From assembly GCA_037893225.1 (NCBI GenBank), contig JAZGUH010000022.1, positions 558,001 to 622,000 of the forward strand: a stretch of DNA of 64,000 bases, in the 5' to 3' direction. Under the pieces are notes generated by a model. That model worked only from the letters and a program-made list of their open reading frames with translations, was not told where the DNA came from and searched no databases. Both the position numbers and the translations under genes were made by a program. This stretch comes from Hippasteria phrygiana. Its lineage: Eukaryota; Echinodermata; Asteroidea; Valvatida; Goniasteridae. This document shows positions 1-13,400 of this stretch, in pieces (the first letter of the stretch is position 1; each line of letters opens with the position of its first letter).

Positions 1-834
1 AACAGATATAATATTAAATCAATTGTTGTTTATCAATTGTATGTTTATTCTCAAATCTAGAGGATCTGAACTACTTTGTGAAAGCTTTGAAATATGTTAT
101 TATTGCTGGTTAGGATTCAATCTGAAAAAGACTTATCGTATCCAGTAAGGTATCCAGGTTTTTGGTTGGGGGGAGGGGAATTGCAAATTTTGTTCTAAAG
201 GTGACCCAACTTTTTTTGAACAAGACATTTTTTGAATAGGTATCCTCAATTTTGTGTTCATGGAAGTTAATTTAAAATCTGGAGGCGTAGTACCAGTTGT
301 AAAGCAGAAGCGTTTTCAATTATATTTTATAAAATGGCAAACTGTCCCACCACCCCTTGCAGATACACGTACCACTCATAGGGTTGTCTAAGAGGGGTGA
401 CGATATGTGCCAATCAGTGATAAGTAAATTGTAGTAAAGTGTCTTGCCCAAGAACACAAGCACCATGATCCCTAGCAGGGTTCAAATCCACATATCACCA
501 TACATAAATCAGACACTAAAACCATTGTGATGCTCTATATATTATAACCTTTTTGAGTCGATTACAAATGTTGAATCCAACTTTCAACAACAAAATATTT
601 TGTCTTGAAAAATCCTGAAAAAGCATGGTTTTTATAACTTGATATCGTCAAACAAACCACAAGGGAAACTAACTAGGTCACGTTAATTTTGAATGAATTT
701 TATGACTTCTGATTAGCCCATCCCCCTGCTGCCTGCTGCCCCCCCCCCCCCCCCACCCCGAACAAAGACACTGACAATTTGGGAGACCATCGGTTTCCCT
801 TGTGGTTCCTTTGATGATATTATACATTTAAAAG
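1..834. other. Left edge, intron of the coiled-coil gene
   Basis: No exon seen. 345-540 looks like an old repeat (AAGTGTCTTGCCCAAGAACA and GGGTTCAAATCC). 736-756 is a C homopolymer broken by one A. Confidence 0.4.
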
Positions 835-987
835 TCCTCATTGAGTGATCCCCACAATGTCGCTTCCCAGGTTGTATCGTAAAATTGGGCGTGATCCCTG
901 GCTATACAGCATTATGGGTTTATGACTTCTGACTATAGCGCCCACCCGAACAAAGATACTGACAATTTGGGAGACCGCCAACATAGG

Positions 988-1105
988 GCAAGATAGCTCA
1001 GTTGGTAGAGCACCGGTACAGTATTCTGGAGTTCACAGATTCGAATCCCGCTCCTGCCAGTTTTCATTGTTCACTTTGAAAAAGCATGGTTTTTAGACAG
1101 GTTTG
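988..1105 (+). repeat. tRNA-derived SINE
   Basis: A-box-like GATAGCTCAGTTGGTAGAGC and B-box-like GATTCGAATCCCGCTC, then a tail CATTGTTCACTTTGAAAAAG. Upstream block AACAAAGATACTGACAATTT is part of the same repeat, seen also at 760 and, inverted, at 56515-56545. A functional tRNA is unlikely because the stems do not pair well. Confidence 0.65.
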
Positions 1106-1347
1106 TTTCTTGACCTTAAAGAACTATAAGCTACAACCGATTAGCTAAACTGCTCGGACAAGACTGCCCATGCCTTGAGGTTTTTCCTACATTCGAAACA
1201 CAACCTTGTTTCAATCAAAGGGGCGCCGGAATTAAAGGAATGCTTGTTCTGAGCCCCCACCATACCAAAGGCCGTCTTGGGGTAATAAATTCTTTGAAGC
1301 CGAATGGGCCTAAAATGAATTGTTTCTTTTTCCTTGTCTCAATTTAC

Positions 1348-1454
1348 CTCAGCATCATACAGCATTGCCAGTGTATGCTCAATCTCCTTCACCAGTTCCT
1401 CTTCCCTGGCTGCAGTTTCTGCCTGCTGCGTCTTCATCTCTTCCTTCAATCGAG
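1348..1454 (-). CDS. Coiled-coil gene, exon 13 (last in window)
   Basis: 107 bases, phase 1/0, with a TTGACAG acceptor and GTAAAT donor. It encodes RLKEEMKTQQAETAAREE onward, ending LAMLYDAE. No stop codon or poly(A) signal follows before the left edge, so the gene goes on. Confidence 0.8.
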
Positions 1455-4400
1455 CTGTCAATTTAAGGGCAATCATTTGTGAAATTTGTTTTTCAAGGCC
1501 AACAATACAATATTTTCCAAGCCTGTGTATTTTAGGAGAATTTTACAGCAAAGGGTGTTCAAGCCTGACTGTTTTTTTTATGCATAAAAGTAAGAGCGAA
1601 AAAAATTGCATTCGGTCACAGTTTGAGACTGTTTCACATGTAATGTACAAAAAACAAAACAAAAATCTCTCTGGACCTGGCCTTGTATTTGTGTATTTAT
1701 AAAGAGAAACTAAACATGCTCTATAAATGCCAGGTATTCTTATAACCCCTTGTGGCCGGCTGTTATTGATGGGGTGCTGGTATGCCAAGATCGGGGCTGT
1801 GCAGCCAAACGTAAATGCAAACACCATTCTGATTAGGGTGGTCCTATTCACCGCACTTTGAGCCCCCCGGGCCTTTCGTGTGAATAAGCTTTGTTTAAAA
1901 AAGCTCCAATTCTTTTCAATACACTTCCATTTAAGAACAATAGCTAAAACATGAATGGATTGAGTACGCGCAGGAATGCACCTCTAAACACCAACCGGCC
2001 TTTTTTCAATGCTATGGCTAAGGCCGTCGTCCATATTCAAAAGGTTTAATATAAAGAACAATTTTGTTTTCGAAATTTTGAGTGAGGACGGGAACATAAT
2101 TTAGTGCAAATCCTTTAAATGGGAAGTGACTCTCCGACTATTACATCCAAACAAAGACAATGACTAATTGGAAGACTGCCAACATATAAGGCAAGATACT
2201 CAGCTGGTAGAATGCTGGCAAAGTGTTCCAGATGTCACAGGTTCAATTCCTACTCTTGTCAGTTTCCTTTTTTCTTAAAGAGCAACTCCAACGATTCCCA
2301 ACTTTTCTTAGGTTTCGATTTAATTGAGAAGAGCTATGTCAAATACAACAGATACTTGTCAAGATCCCCATCTTTGACGCCGGTTTTTATGTAAAAAAAA
2401 AAAGAAGAATTTTTGTTGCCTTTCTTTCCTTTCTTCCCAGTTTTGTGAAAACGAGCGTGACGTCAAAGCTCATTTACATCTAATGAATATTCATTTATGA
2501 CGTATTACCGGGTACACATGCATATAACATCGTGTACAGCTTTCTACGGTACTACATCAGTTTTTTGCATTTCTTAACAGCGCCACCAGCGGCTAATTTG
2601 TGGAAAGTTTTCATAAACTCAAAAGAAAATGGTAATAATTTCTCGCAAAATAACACAACATTGAGACGCAAAACCAACATGATTTTGTAATGAATAAGTA
2701 ATTTATTATATATTGAACACAATAACATTTAATTCTAACACTTTTCAAAACTGTTGGAGTTGCTCTTTAAAGGTAATATATAACATTTGCTTTTGCGATA
2801 ATTTTCAGAAATAGATGGATGTGGAGGTTAGTATTTTATAGCAAATATTATTGCAATGATTTCTTTAAAGTTTTATGTTCATAGATGCTGGAAAAACCAA
2901 GAACAAAATGTTGTTCTTGTAGTCTGGTTCCCTGAGCCTCCTTCAAACTTTTAAAGCAGAGCAATTAGTAGACATCAGGGAATTGTCATGTCAGGGAACC
3001 AGACTAGCTGGCTTGGACCCGTTCACGGATGTATAACTGATTGCAAACAAAATGTGGACTAACTACAGTTGGTAAATTGGGGGCAGTATTTGAGAAAAAG
3101 TCAGGTTTTTTCCCAATAAAGGTCGGCCGACCATCGCTGGAAATTGATACAAAAATCCATATACCCAGCACGATATGGGGCAGAGGGGTACCCCCCCCCT
3201 TTTTGTCCCTATACCCTATACACTCTTCAGACTATTGTTACCTAAAACATCCCCCCTAGACCTCTGAAAAGAATTCCTGGAACACAATGACCAACACAAA
3301 AGAGGGGGGTTCCCTCTGCCCCATATCATGCATCATATGAAAATCCCACTTTTCTTGAAAACAGGCATGCAACTTGGAATTAACAAAAAACAAGGAAATT
3401 CCAATCTTGGACATGAGGATTATAAGAGGATGTGATTTTAACAATGAGGGTCCAAAATCACATCCTACTCTATTTAAAATCACATGAAGCCTGTGAACTA
3501 TTATCTCACCCTGACAAAATAGAGTACATTGTGACTTCTGGGTTTAACAGCTTAAACCGCATTGTGATTCTAGACTCTGGATGTGATTTTGGACCCTCAT
3601 TGTTAAATCACATTATCTTAATCCTCCTGTTCATTCTGAATAGGAAATCACATCCAAGGGGTTCATAGTGTTACTAACTGTCGATTAGTACATGTAAGGT
3701 CTTTCAAAATAATTTGGTAGTTTTGTTTTGTTAATGTTTGCAAATGGTGTACAAATACCTGTATAACAGAAAAGGAAACTGAAGTTGATTTTCTAGATCC
3801 CCTCCGTCTCTCACCTGCTTCTTTCTCAGCTGCCTTCAGGGCAGCCTCTTGCTGGGACTCTTCCTTAGGATTGTGTTTCTTCATTGTCTTGGCCTGCTCC
3901 CCCATGTGCTTCGTATCCTTCAACTGAGCGCGTAATTCTTTCTATAAAAACATCAACAGAACAAAATTGAATACTTCTAGCTATAGGACACGTCCATATT
4001 CTATACCTGAAATAGTCCACTTACAATAGAAAACCACAAAATGGACCATTGTAATTTTCATACATGTACATACCACGCCTATAAACTACGACTGCCGGCC
4101 GGCGGGTATAAATATTTGGGCTCATCATTTGCAACTATCAACATGGATGATGTTACTAGACTGGAACTTCTGCATAACTATGTAGCACTGGAGGCTGACA
4201 ATATATTTTCTTATATAGCGCAATTCCAAATTCATGATCAATGCGCTTTCAATTGTACTTATAACCCCAACCCTGCTGAATCCAACAGGATCCAACAATT
4301 TGATATTCCCGTTGGACCCTGTTGGATTGAGCAGCTAACTCATATTGTTACAATCTTGTTAGATTCAGCAGGCAACGGAAAGTTACCTAGCAACTTGGCA

Positions 4401-7400
4401 TATGTTGGACTGTGTTGGACTGTGTTGGACTGTGTTGGACTGTGTTGGACTGAGAAAACTAGCGAGGGAAAATATAAGAGGTCGGGCAAACTGGTGGGTT
4501 TTAAAGAGAATATTTGTGGGTTAGGAGCCAAAACAACACATAAATAGTGTAATGGTGATTTTTGATAAAGTGGCTTTTGTATTCAACTATTCAACAAAGA
4601 CATTTTGACTGACAACAACATATCAACGTCACTTCAGTGTAAAATGTACAACCAATGTATTCTGACAACCATGACCTATATGGAACAGAAACATGGTCTA
4701 CCACCAAACTTTTCGCGAGGCCGCAGAAGAAGAAGTAAAAAAACCGGAGTCAGGGATATCATTGAGAAGGTCAAGGAGACAGAGTGGAGGTGGGCATGAC
4801 ATGAATTCAAGATAACAGATTGACGAAAAAATGGCTACCACAAACAGGCAAAGGTAGAAGAGGTAGACAAAAATGAAAATGGAGAGATGACATCACAACA
4901 TACATGGGAACAGCTACATTACTAAAATATTTAAAAAATACATCAAAATCTTTCATTCTTATACATGCATCATTGTTTCAGAATCATTTATAGCACTGTT
5001 TTCCATTTTTGAATTTGGTGAAGTACTGTTCTACAGCCAAAATGCTTTGGAAATAGAAGTAGTCAATCTTTACTAATTCTGGGTCACTGAGTACGAAAAT
5101 GATGCTTAAAATTGTCAATTGGCTCAATTTTTTAAGATATGGAATTGAGTCGGTAGCTAGCGTCCTTGACTTGGGAAGGGAGGATGATGGATAAACTGCG
5201 GGAAGAGCTCTTGTTCCAACCCGCAATGCATAACAGGTTTTAATAAAACTCCATACAATTGGCAATATTTCTCATGGTTCGCTCTTCTTTTTTTTAGTAT
5301 CGGGTTTAATCAATATAAGTGACTGCATTATACATTTACGTTACTCATATACATATACATAAATGTAATACTTACAATTTCTTTGATAACTATAGCCCAT
5401 TGATTGTTTTTATGGTCATATTATTCGTTTTCAGCATCCCAAAATCCATTAAGTGAAGCACAAAATTTGTCAAAAGTTGTAGTGTAATCAGTACTTACAA
5501 TTTTTTTGTTTTGTTTCTCAGTGAAGCTCTCTAGCGCTTCAAGCCGAGTTGTCTTCTTGGCAAGATCTTTCGCTAAATTCTCATTTTCTTTAGTCAGGTG
5601 GTTCCCACTGACCTGTCAAACAGATAATTGATCAGTTTTTCGTCAGAGTTTTGGGCAATTCTAATCTCATACTGTATTTTCATTTTTGCACTTGTATTGC
5701 TCATCCATGTCATCACATTAAGTTCAAGGTTTTTTCCGGAGTAAGACTTTTGTTTGTAAGACTTGTTGCGAACATACAGGGCATATTCGAAACCCCGTTC
5801 TGGAGTGACTTGACTGCAGTGTTCTTGGGTTGCCGATTTTGTATAAGGAAGTGCATATCGGAGTGCTTGGTGGTGCCATTTAAGATGGCGACGCCCATGA
5901 TGCAGCAAAAGTCAAAACAATCTTCACAGCTTTTATGTTGCTTTTATGAATTGAAAACAGATGATCCGATATTTCCATTTGCTACAACTTCAACTATGAA
6001 CCCCTTGGATGTGATTTCCTATTCAGAATGGACAGGAGGATTAAGAGAATGTGATTTTAACAATGAGGGTCCAAAATCACATCCAGAGTCCAGAATCACA
6101 ATGCGGTTTAAAGCTGTTAAACCCAGAAGTCACAAATGTACTCTTTGTCAGGGTGGGATAATGGTTCACAGGCTTTAGATGTGATTTTAAATAGAGTAGG
6201 ATGTGATTTTGGACCCTCATTGTTAAAATCACATCCTCTTAATCCTCATGTCCATTTTGAATCGTAAATCACAGCCAAGGGATTCACAGTGTTCTCTTCT
6301 TCTTGTTCTTCTTCTTCAAAAAAAAAAAAAAAAAAATTCCAAGATCCAAGGATATACGAATGTCCTGCGCTGTCAGCCATCTTTGTTCTTCTTGTTCTTC
6401 ATCCACTCCCCAGATAGAGGGCAGTGAAAATCCTGTTCGCGAACACAATGTTCCCATGTTGGTTCTTGACATTCGATACCCCTTTCTAGTGTTCATAACA
6501 TGAGAGAGGGGTTTCGAGTGACGCCCGCACTCTGCTGTACTGTATACCTACAATAACATCACCTCCACCCAAAATGCCAGATATATTGTCCTTTTAATGA
6601 ATTCTTGATTGCGTTACCCCTAGCTCCAGTATCTGTTCACACAACTGCATGTTCTCTTCGTTTCTTCGCTCCACAGCCACAGACATGAAGTTGAACTGCT
6701 TCAAGGCATTCTTGATCACTGTAAACAACCAACAGCAATTTTAGCTACATGTATTGAATTTACAGTCATCTCTTTTTCACAATTAAGGAATTACAATAAA
6801 CAGCTTAACTTGGTTGAAGGCTGTTAAAGTCTATGCATTTTGCATTTGTTAAAATTTAACCCCTTGCCTATATTCATTGCACTTGGAGACCCACCTTTTG
6901 TATGAATAAAAGCTTTGTTCGAAAAAGCTCCATATATTCATTACACTCCCATTCAAGAACAATATAGTTGAAACATGAATGAATCGAGTACGTGCAGAAA
7001 TGTACCTATAGATGCCAACCAGCCAGGTGGTCTTTTCTAAACCGCAGCACGGTCGTTGTCCGTATTCAAGTGGTTAAACAAATAAAAAGTAAAAGAAAAA
7101 ATATCAGACATTAAAATCAATATGCACTAAATAAATTATGACCTTGTTGATAAGTCAATTTGTCTGCACTGTGGACCCCTTGTAGGGGTTTCACACTACT
7201 CTAAACTTACCCGGGTAATTAATCACCTTGGTAGAAGTCCATTACCCTTGTAGAAACTAACCCAGACAATTGGTTTCACACTACACAATTAACACCGCTA
7301 TTCAGCTAACCCACTTCAGTGCACACCCGGGTCAACTTGTAACCGCATTCACACTATGCGAATGGTAACCCGGAGAATGTGCATTGCTTGACCTCTGCCC

Positions 7401-10400
7401 TCCCAAAACCCTGAACCATAATGTAATTTTCACTTTAAGACTGGCAAGTAAGATTAATTATACTAAAATAATACATGAAAATGAATTAAACTGTTGCAAA
7501 CTGCTGACTGACTGAATGGACCTGAAATATACAAATCAAAAAATTAGCTGGCCTGACGTTTCAAACTTAAGCAAGTTCTTTCTCAAAGGCAAATTTGCCT
7601 TTGAGAAAGAACTTGCTTAAGTTCAAAACGTCAGACCAGCTAATTTTTTGATTTAAAAAAATACATCTTCATTATTTTTCTTCCCATGATGTCAGCATTG
7701 ATAGTGCCATAAATCGTGTCCAAAAGTTAGGGAGAGGGGCCGGAATCCAGAACTTTGTAAGAAATACTCCTCGAAAGTGACCCCCCCCCCCATAAAAAAA
7801 AATGATATCCGCCTGAAAAATTTCCTCCTGCAGACAAATTGACATAAATGATGAGTATCATGAAAGTTGGACTGGGGTGCGGGGTGGATGTTTTCAAATC
7901 TATTTAAAAGGGGATGTGCTTTGGCCAAAATTAATTACATGTACAGGCCCGTACGCTGGGGGGGGTTCGGGGGGTTCGAACGAACCCCCTGCTCGCTGAT
8001 GAGTTCCGCTTCTTGTGTGTGTGTGTGTGTACATGTACTGTATTACGTTCGAGGACAAGCGGAGAAAGAAAACACAAAAGAATCTTTCTTGTCCTCGAGA
8101 GACGGTCTTTTGTTAATATCGGTCCTCGAACGTACGACTACGTGCTTAGTCTATGGGGTTTGGCTATATTAAAGGAAGAATAGGAAACAAAAAGCATTGT
8201 CTTTGCAAGTATAGGTAAGTACGACTATGTGTGTTTTTTTGTGTGTGTTTTTCTTTTTGGGGGGGGGTTTTAATAAAAAGTTCCACTTTGGGGTTTGACG
8301 AACCCCCCTCCTCCAGTACCAGGTCAGGGCGTACGCGCACGCGTATCGCAAAAAGTTCCAATTTGGGGTTTGACGAACCCCCCCAGTCTCAGGTCAGGGA
8401 ACGGGCCTGATGTAGCTGGCCGATAAAACAAGACGAAGCACATCCACCTACCCGGGTTGAAGAAAACCTGGCGAGCATTCACACTACTGATGGTAACCCG
8501 GAGAATCGTCTCAAGGTCGTCGTTAACCCCGAGATTGTGGGTTAACCCACCTCGCGAGTAGGGTTAGAAATTTCCCGGGTTAAGTAGGCAGAATTTCTAA
8601 CCCCGAGAAGTGTAGTGTGAACACGCCATATTACCCAGGGGTTAAACTTTTCGTTAACCCCGCAATTACCCGGGTATTTGTACAGTGTGAAACGGCTGTT
8701 GGATGTGATTTTATATTCAAAATGGACAGGGAGATTAGGATGTAAAATCACATCCTACTCTATTCAAAATCACATTTGAAGCCTGTAAACTATTGTCCCA
8801 CCTGAACAAAGAGTGACTTCTTAAACCTCACTGTGATTCTCGGCTCTGGATGTGATTTTGGACTGCCATGTTTAAAATAACGGCGATCGTCTAGTGTAGG
8901 GCGCTGTTCCCTATAGGGGAACAAAGTCCACTTTTAGGTTATTGGAATTCCCAAACTAGTTCGCGACATTACAAACCAACAGGTATGCCCTAGATAACGG
9001 GCAGGGTTTTAGTTTTTAAGGGAAATGTTTGGGTAAAGCGACGATGAAGACGACAAAACACAACGCGAAAATAAAGATGGCGATCACCGCGACGCACAGT
9101 AAACACGCAAAACCGCATTGATTCGTTTGGCAACTGCCGTAAAGCGAGTAAGAAAATTGCATTTTCTACCGCAATAAACTGTTCAAATAAAAAAATAAAA
9201 AAATGTCAATAGAATTAAGTCTGCTTTAGGTTGAAAAAGTCATTTTGGAATGAGAAAAAATATACCCTTGACTCATAATTTGATCACTATACACAATCGG
9301 CAATCATCCTGTCCATTTTGAATAGAAAATCACATTCAAGGTTTCACAGCGACATGTCAATGTCCATTCACACTGAATTATATTCCCTAGATACAGAGCT
9401 GCATTATATTTTTAAGCAATCTCCAGCTGCAGAATAGTCTGGTGCTTTTGTGCCATTCTCACCCATGGTGAACAGCATATTGGTGGTTGCCTTCCTTACG
9501 GAACTTTACATGGGATTGCCAAACTCATGTGACACACAGTGATACAGTCTTTAGTCACTCAATCTGTACAACTTGGTACACAAGACAGTATTCGACGTTA
9601 ACGTTCAGAAATGCTTGAACGCAACGCATGGAAAATAAACCGAAGTGGAATTGCAGTGAGCGTGCCGAAATGAAAAAAATGTGGATGACAAAACTTTCGC
9701 CACATACAAGGTGATATGAGGGTACTATTAAAACGTATTTCAGAAAACCTCTATGTCAAACTCGGGGAATAAAAATCATCTTATCCTGCATTACGATATA
9801 TGATTTCTTTTTTGCTTTACTTTTGAGCACATTGCGTGAAAAATTGAATATTCCCAATTTGGCCGTTTCCTCGTTGATTTGTGATAAAACGGTGCCATGT
9901 TTATTCATGGGATAACCCTTAAGTGGCAAGCGATCGGCCTACTGCACATGCCCAGTGCAGACGTATTTCTAATTCTGATGCGGTATATTAACCCCTTGCG
10001 TACGGATGACGCCATATAGCGTAAAAAATAAGTGCCACCAGGCCAGATGCCGCCATTTGCTGCCGTTTGTGCAGTTTCAATTCATTGTTGGATTATTGTT
10101 TATGTTATGCTTGACTGCACAAACACATTGTAGCGGTTCGCTTGGCTGCCAGAACCGCCGCGACACCCCGACGTCTCCCGTAAAAAACGTACTTAAGGGG
10201 TTAAAACGCAGTGGCTATTTTTACGGCAGCCGTAACGCGACTTTCAAATGCTATTGTTACGGCATGGTAAAAACACAATGCGAACGTATACCAGATTTAC
10301 AACTGCCCATCCTGCAATAGCACTTCGGTAGCTCGATTGGTATGGTGTTGGTTTTGATAGCTGGGGACCCTGGATCGAATCCATGCCGCGCTGTCCGATA

Positions 10401-13400
10401 TTTGTTTTAATTTCTTTTTTTCGAAAAGATTTCTTAAGTTTTAGGTATTTAATCAAATGGTTATTTCTATTTAAGTAGATTAAATTTTCTTCCCTTTGAT
10501 TTCAGTGGTTTTGGAGAATTTTTTTATAGGGAAATAAAGTCCAAGAAATATTTGCTTGATATAGTCTGGTTCCAACAGCAAACATCGTGACGTTGAATAC
10601 CATTACGTCGGGGAACTAGGCAGTTCCGTAATGGCAAAACACTAACCCCAAAAAACCATTGACTGAGAAACACCACTGAAAAATTAAACAACTTCTGCAT
10701 TCACCCCTATGGATCATATTCCACATTCAAATTTGAACTGACATACTGATTCTGTCATTGTTGGTCCTGGCCATTCTCATAGTGTCTTCAAGGGCTTTCC
10801 TGACCTCTTGAGCTGCCGACTTCCAGTTGGATGCATCAGCTAGAAGAGCCTTTTCTGTAAGAACGAAAATTCAGAAAATTTGTGTGTGGCATTGCCAGGG
10901 TTGGCTGGATATATTTGATTCCTATACACACTATAGCCGTGTTTCCATGTCTTTGCGTAATTCAACCATGCGTTTCCATTTGTACTTGTATAACCGCGAC
11001 CGGTTTATTCGCCTTGCGAGGCTGGCAGAATGTCACACGTTGCGGGAACTGTGCACAATCACCTATGACCTAAACGGGATAGACACGGTAACCTGGTATA
11101 ATATTTCAAGTGCTAAAATCGATCAAATCTACCATTTTTCAAGCAGCGAACAGACGTAAAACGTAGTTGTTGTATGCACGTAAAGGGTCATCTGTCCGTT
11201 CCGCTGCAAAAGTGCTACCGTAACTGCATGTGTACTGTGGGTGTACTTTATACAGAGACAGGAAACCATACCAACATTTTCGTGCACACAAAAGCGATAA
11301 TCGCTGTGCAGTTGACGTAAATACAGGAAGTTGCATTATTTACACAATGGTTTTCCACATGGTCGCGGTAGTTCTACAGTGAGGGGCTGTTTCAATTGGA
11401 CTTTTTATCGTCCCTGATGACTTTCTGCGACATCGTGGATATCTTCCGTGACTGTTTTCGGCCTTGTTTTTTTACATCAAGGTCGCGGTAAGTTGACAGG
11501 GAGGTGTCCTCATTTTCGCATGTGCGCAAAAAAATAATTGAAAATGCATTTTATACACTTTTTTATTTTTGATCATTTTGAATCATTTTTACATTAAATT
11601 TATGTGGCCAATGTTTTAAATATACATTTTTACTGTATTTCTTAAATTTTTTAGATTTATTAATGTGTCTAATGTTTTGGGCACGAGAACCCAGGCAATT
11701 TCTATTGTATACATTTGTATATAAATAGCAACAAACCAAATCAGTCAATTGGATTTAAATTTTGTCATTCTACAGAAAAGTCACGGTAGATTGACCAGGA
11801 AAAGTCCAATGGGAACAAGGCCATGCTTTCACAGTTGTTGTGAATAATGTGTATACAGACTATCATTTTGATTTACCATTGAGGACCTCTTGCGTCTCCT
11901 TGGTCTTGGCTCTTATTGCCACCTGTCGCTGCGTTGCTAGGCTACTGAAGGCTGGCTTCAACTCACTTCCTGTATCATCGGGTCTAAGCATATAATATGG
12001 ACAAATGTGGAATTTTGTTTCAGTTTACTTGATGTTGACAATCATTGAAAGAAAATGGCATGACTGAGATTAGAGTTGAATAAGGAGTAATAAGTCCACT
12101 GCAGGTGTGGTTTTTAGATTGTAACATATCCGTTGTAAAGATTACCAACTATGGAGGGCTGTATTTCCAACTATTTGTTGAACATTTTCAAAAATTGTTT
12201 ATTAAAAAAATATTGAGATATTTGTATAAAATATTCTTCACTAAGAAATTTCTGAAGGGCAAAGGGGTAGGGAAAAAAATATCAGGCTCACCCTGTGCCA
12301 TGTCCAGTGATTTACAAGTTTCATGGGGATTACTTTTGCATTGCGTGATTACTCTGATTTACTGTAAAATCTTCGTGAACAATTTTGGAAATGTACTAAT
12401 TAAGTCCACCATTTTTGGCCAAACTAAGTTAGACAGAGGAAGTTACTGCTAAAAAAAATACACCATGCATGGGCTATCGTGTGTGACTTTTTTTTATTTT
12501 CTCAAAATCTTTTTAAGTGGACTTGAATTGGGCCCCTCTTTCAATCAGGTATTCAAATTGTGCACTATGGTTGAAATCTGTCTCTCTTAAGATGACGCAT
12601 CATCAGTGCACAATAAAACAAAACAAAAAGTACTCTACAAAAGGCTCCATTCAAGCTTACTCCGGATGTTCTTGTTTTGCAAATTCCTTCAATGAATCGA
12701 AGATCTCCTGTCCTAGATTCCTCAGTTTGTCAACGTTTTTCCTCACCGTCTTTCTGCTGTCCTTCAAAACCGAGCTGCAGATAAAAATAACAAAAATTCC
12801 AAAGGTGTACGGTAAAATGTCTAGAGTATTAAAACGCAAAAACTTATATACACTGTTTTTATTGCAAGTCTGTGAAAATCGAGGTCTAAGCTTGTGTCTG
12901 TGTTCCAAATGTAGGAGGACAGATCACCTATATTATGATAAGAGAGCAATAATGTCTCTTCCTCAATTTGCCTTACTTCAAGGAAAGTGTCCCTCATTTT
13001 TGTATTACTCAGAATGCCATTCTGGGTTACTATCAGAGGTTGTAGGCAGAGCTGTAGTCGAGTCCCTGCAAGTCCCTGCAAGTCCTTTCACAAGTACTTT
13101 CGCAAGCCCAGTCAGAAGTCCTTTCACAAAGCCGGTCACAAGTAACTGGATGAACAATGACAAAGGAATGCCTTTGTCAAAGCTCATTTGAATAGCTTGT
13201 GATTGGGATTAGGACTGGAGGGCTTGTGATGGACTTGCAGGGACTTGCAGGGACTTGTGATGGACTCGACTACATCTCTGGTTGTAGGATTGAATTGCAA
13301 ACCCTACCACCCTTACAGTTTTCCTGGGCCCAGATAAATAGAGGATAAATGTTATGTAACAACTTCCACCGTTGGTGACACCGACTCACCTCCCCCAAGT

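Larger units (their letters stand above)
7186..8698. mobile_element. ACCCGGGTAATT composite element
   Basis: Left end GTTTCACACTACTCTAAAC plus TTACCCGGGTAATTAA; right end AATTACCCGGGTATTTG plus ACAGTGTGAAAC, inverted. The interior has many TAACCCGG blocks and is interrupted by the 7533 palindrome and the 7944 element. Confidence 0.45.

Noticed and set aside
988..1060. tRNA gene
   Set aside because: A and B boxes are present, but stems are imperfect, the flanking blocks are repeated elsewhere and the 3' side continues into a shared tail; a SINE.
12517..13191. 224-codon plus-strand ORF
   Set aside because: Covers the antisense of a coiled-coil exon and a hAT-like element; no family resemblance.
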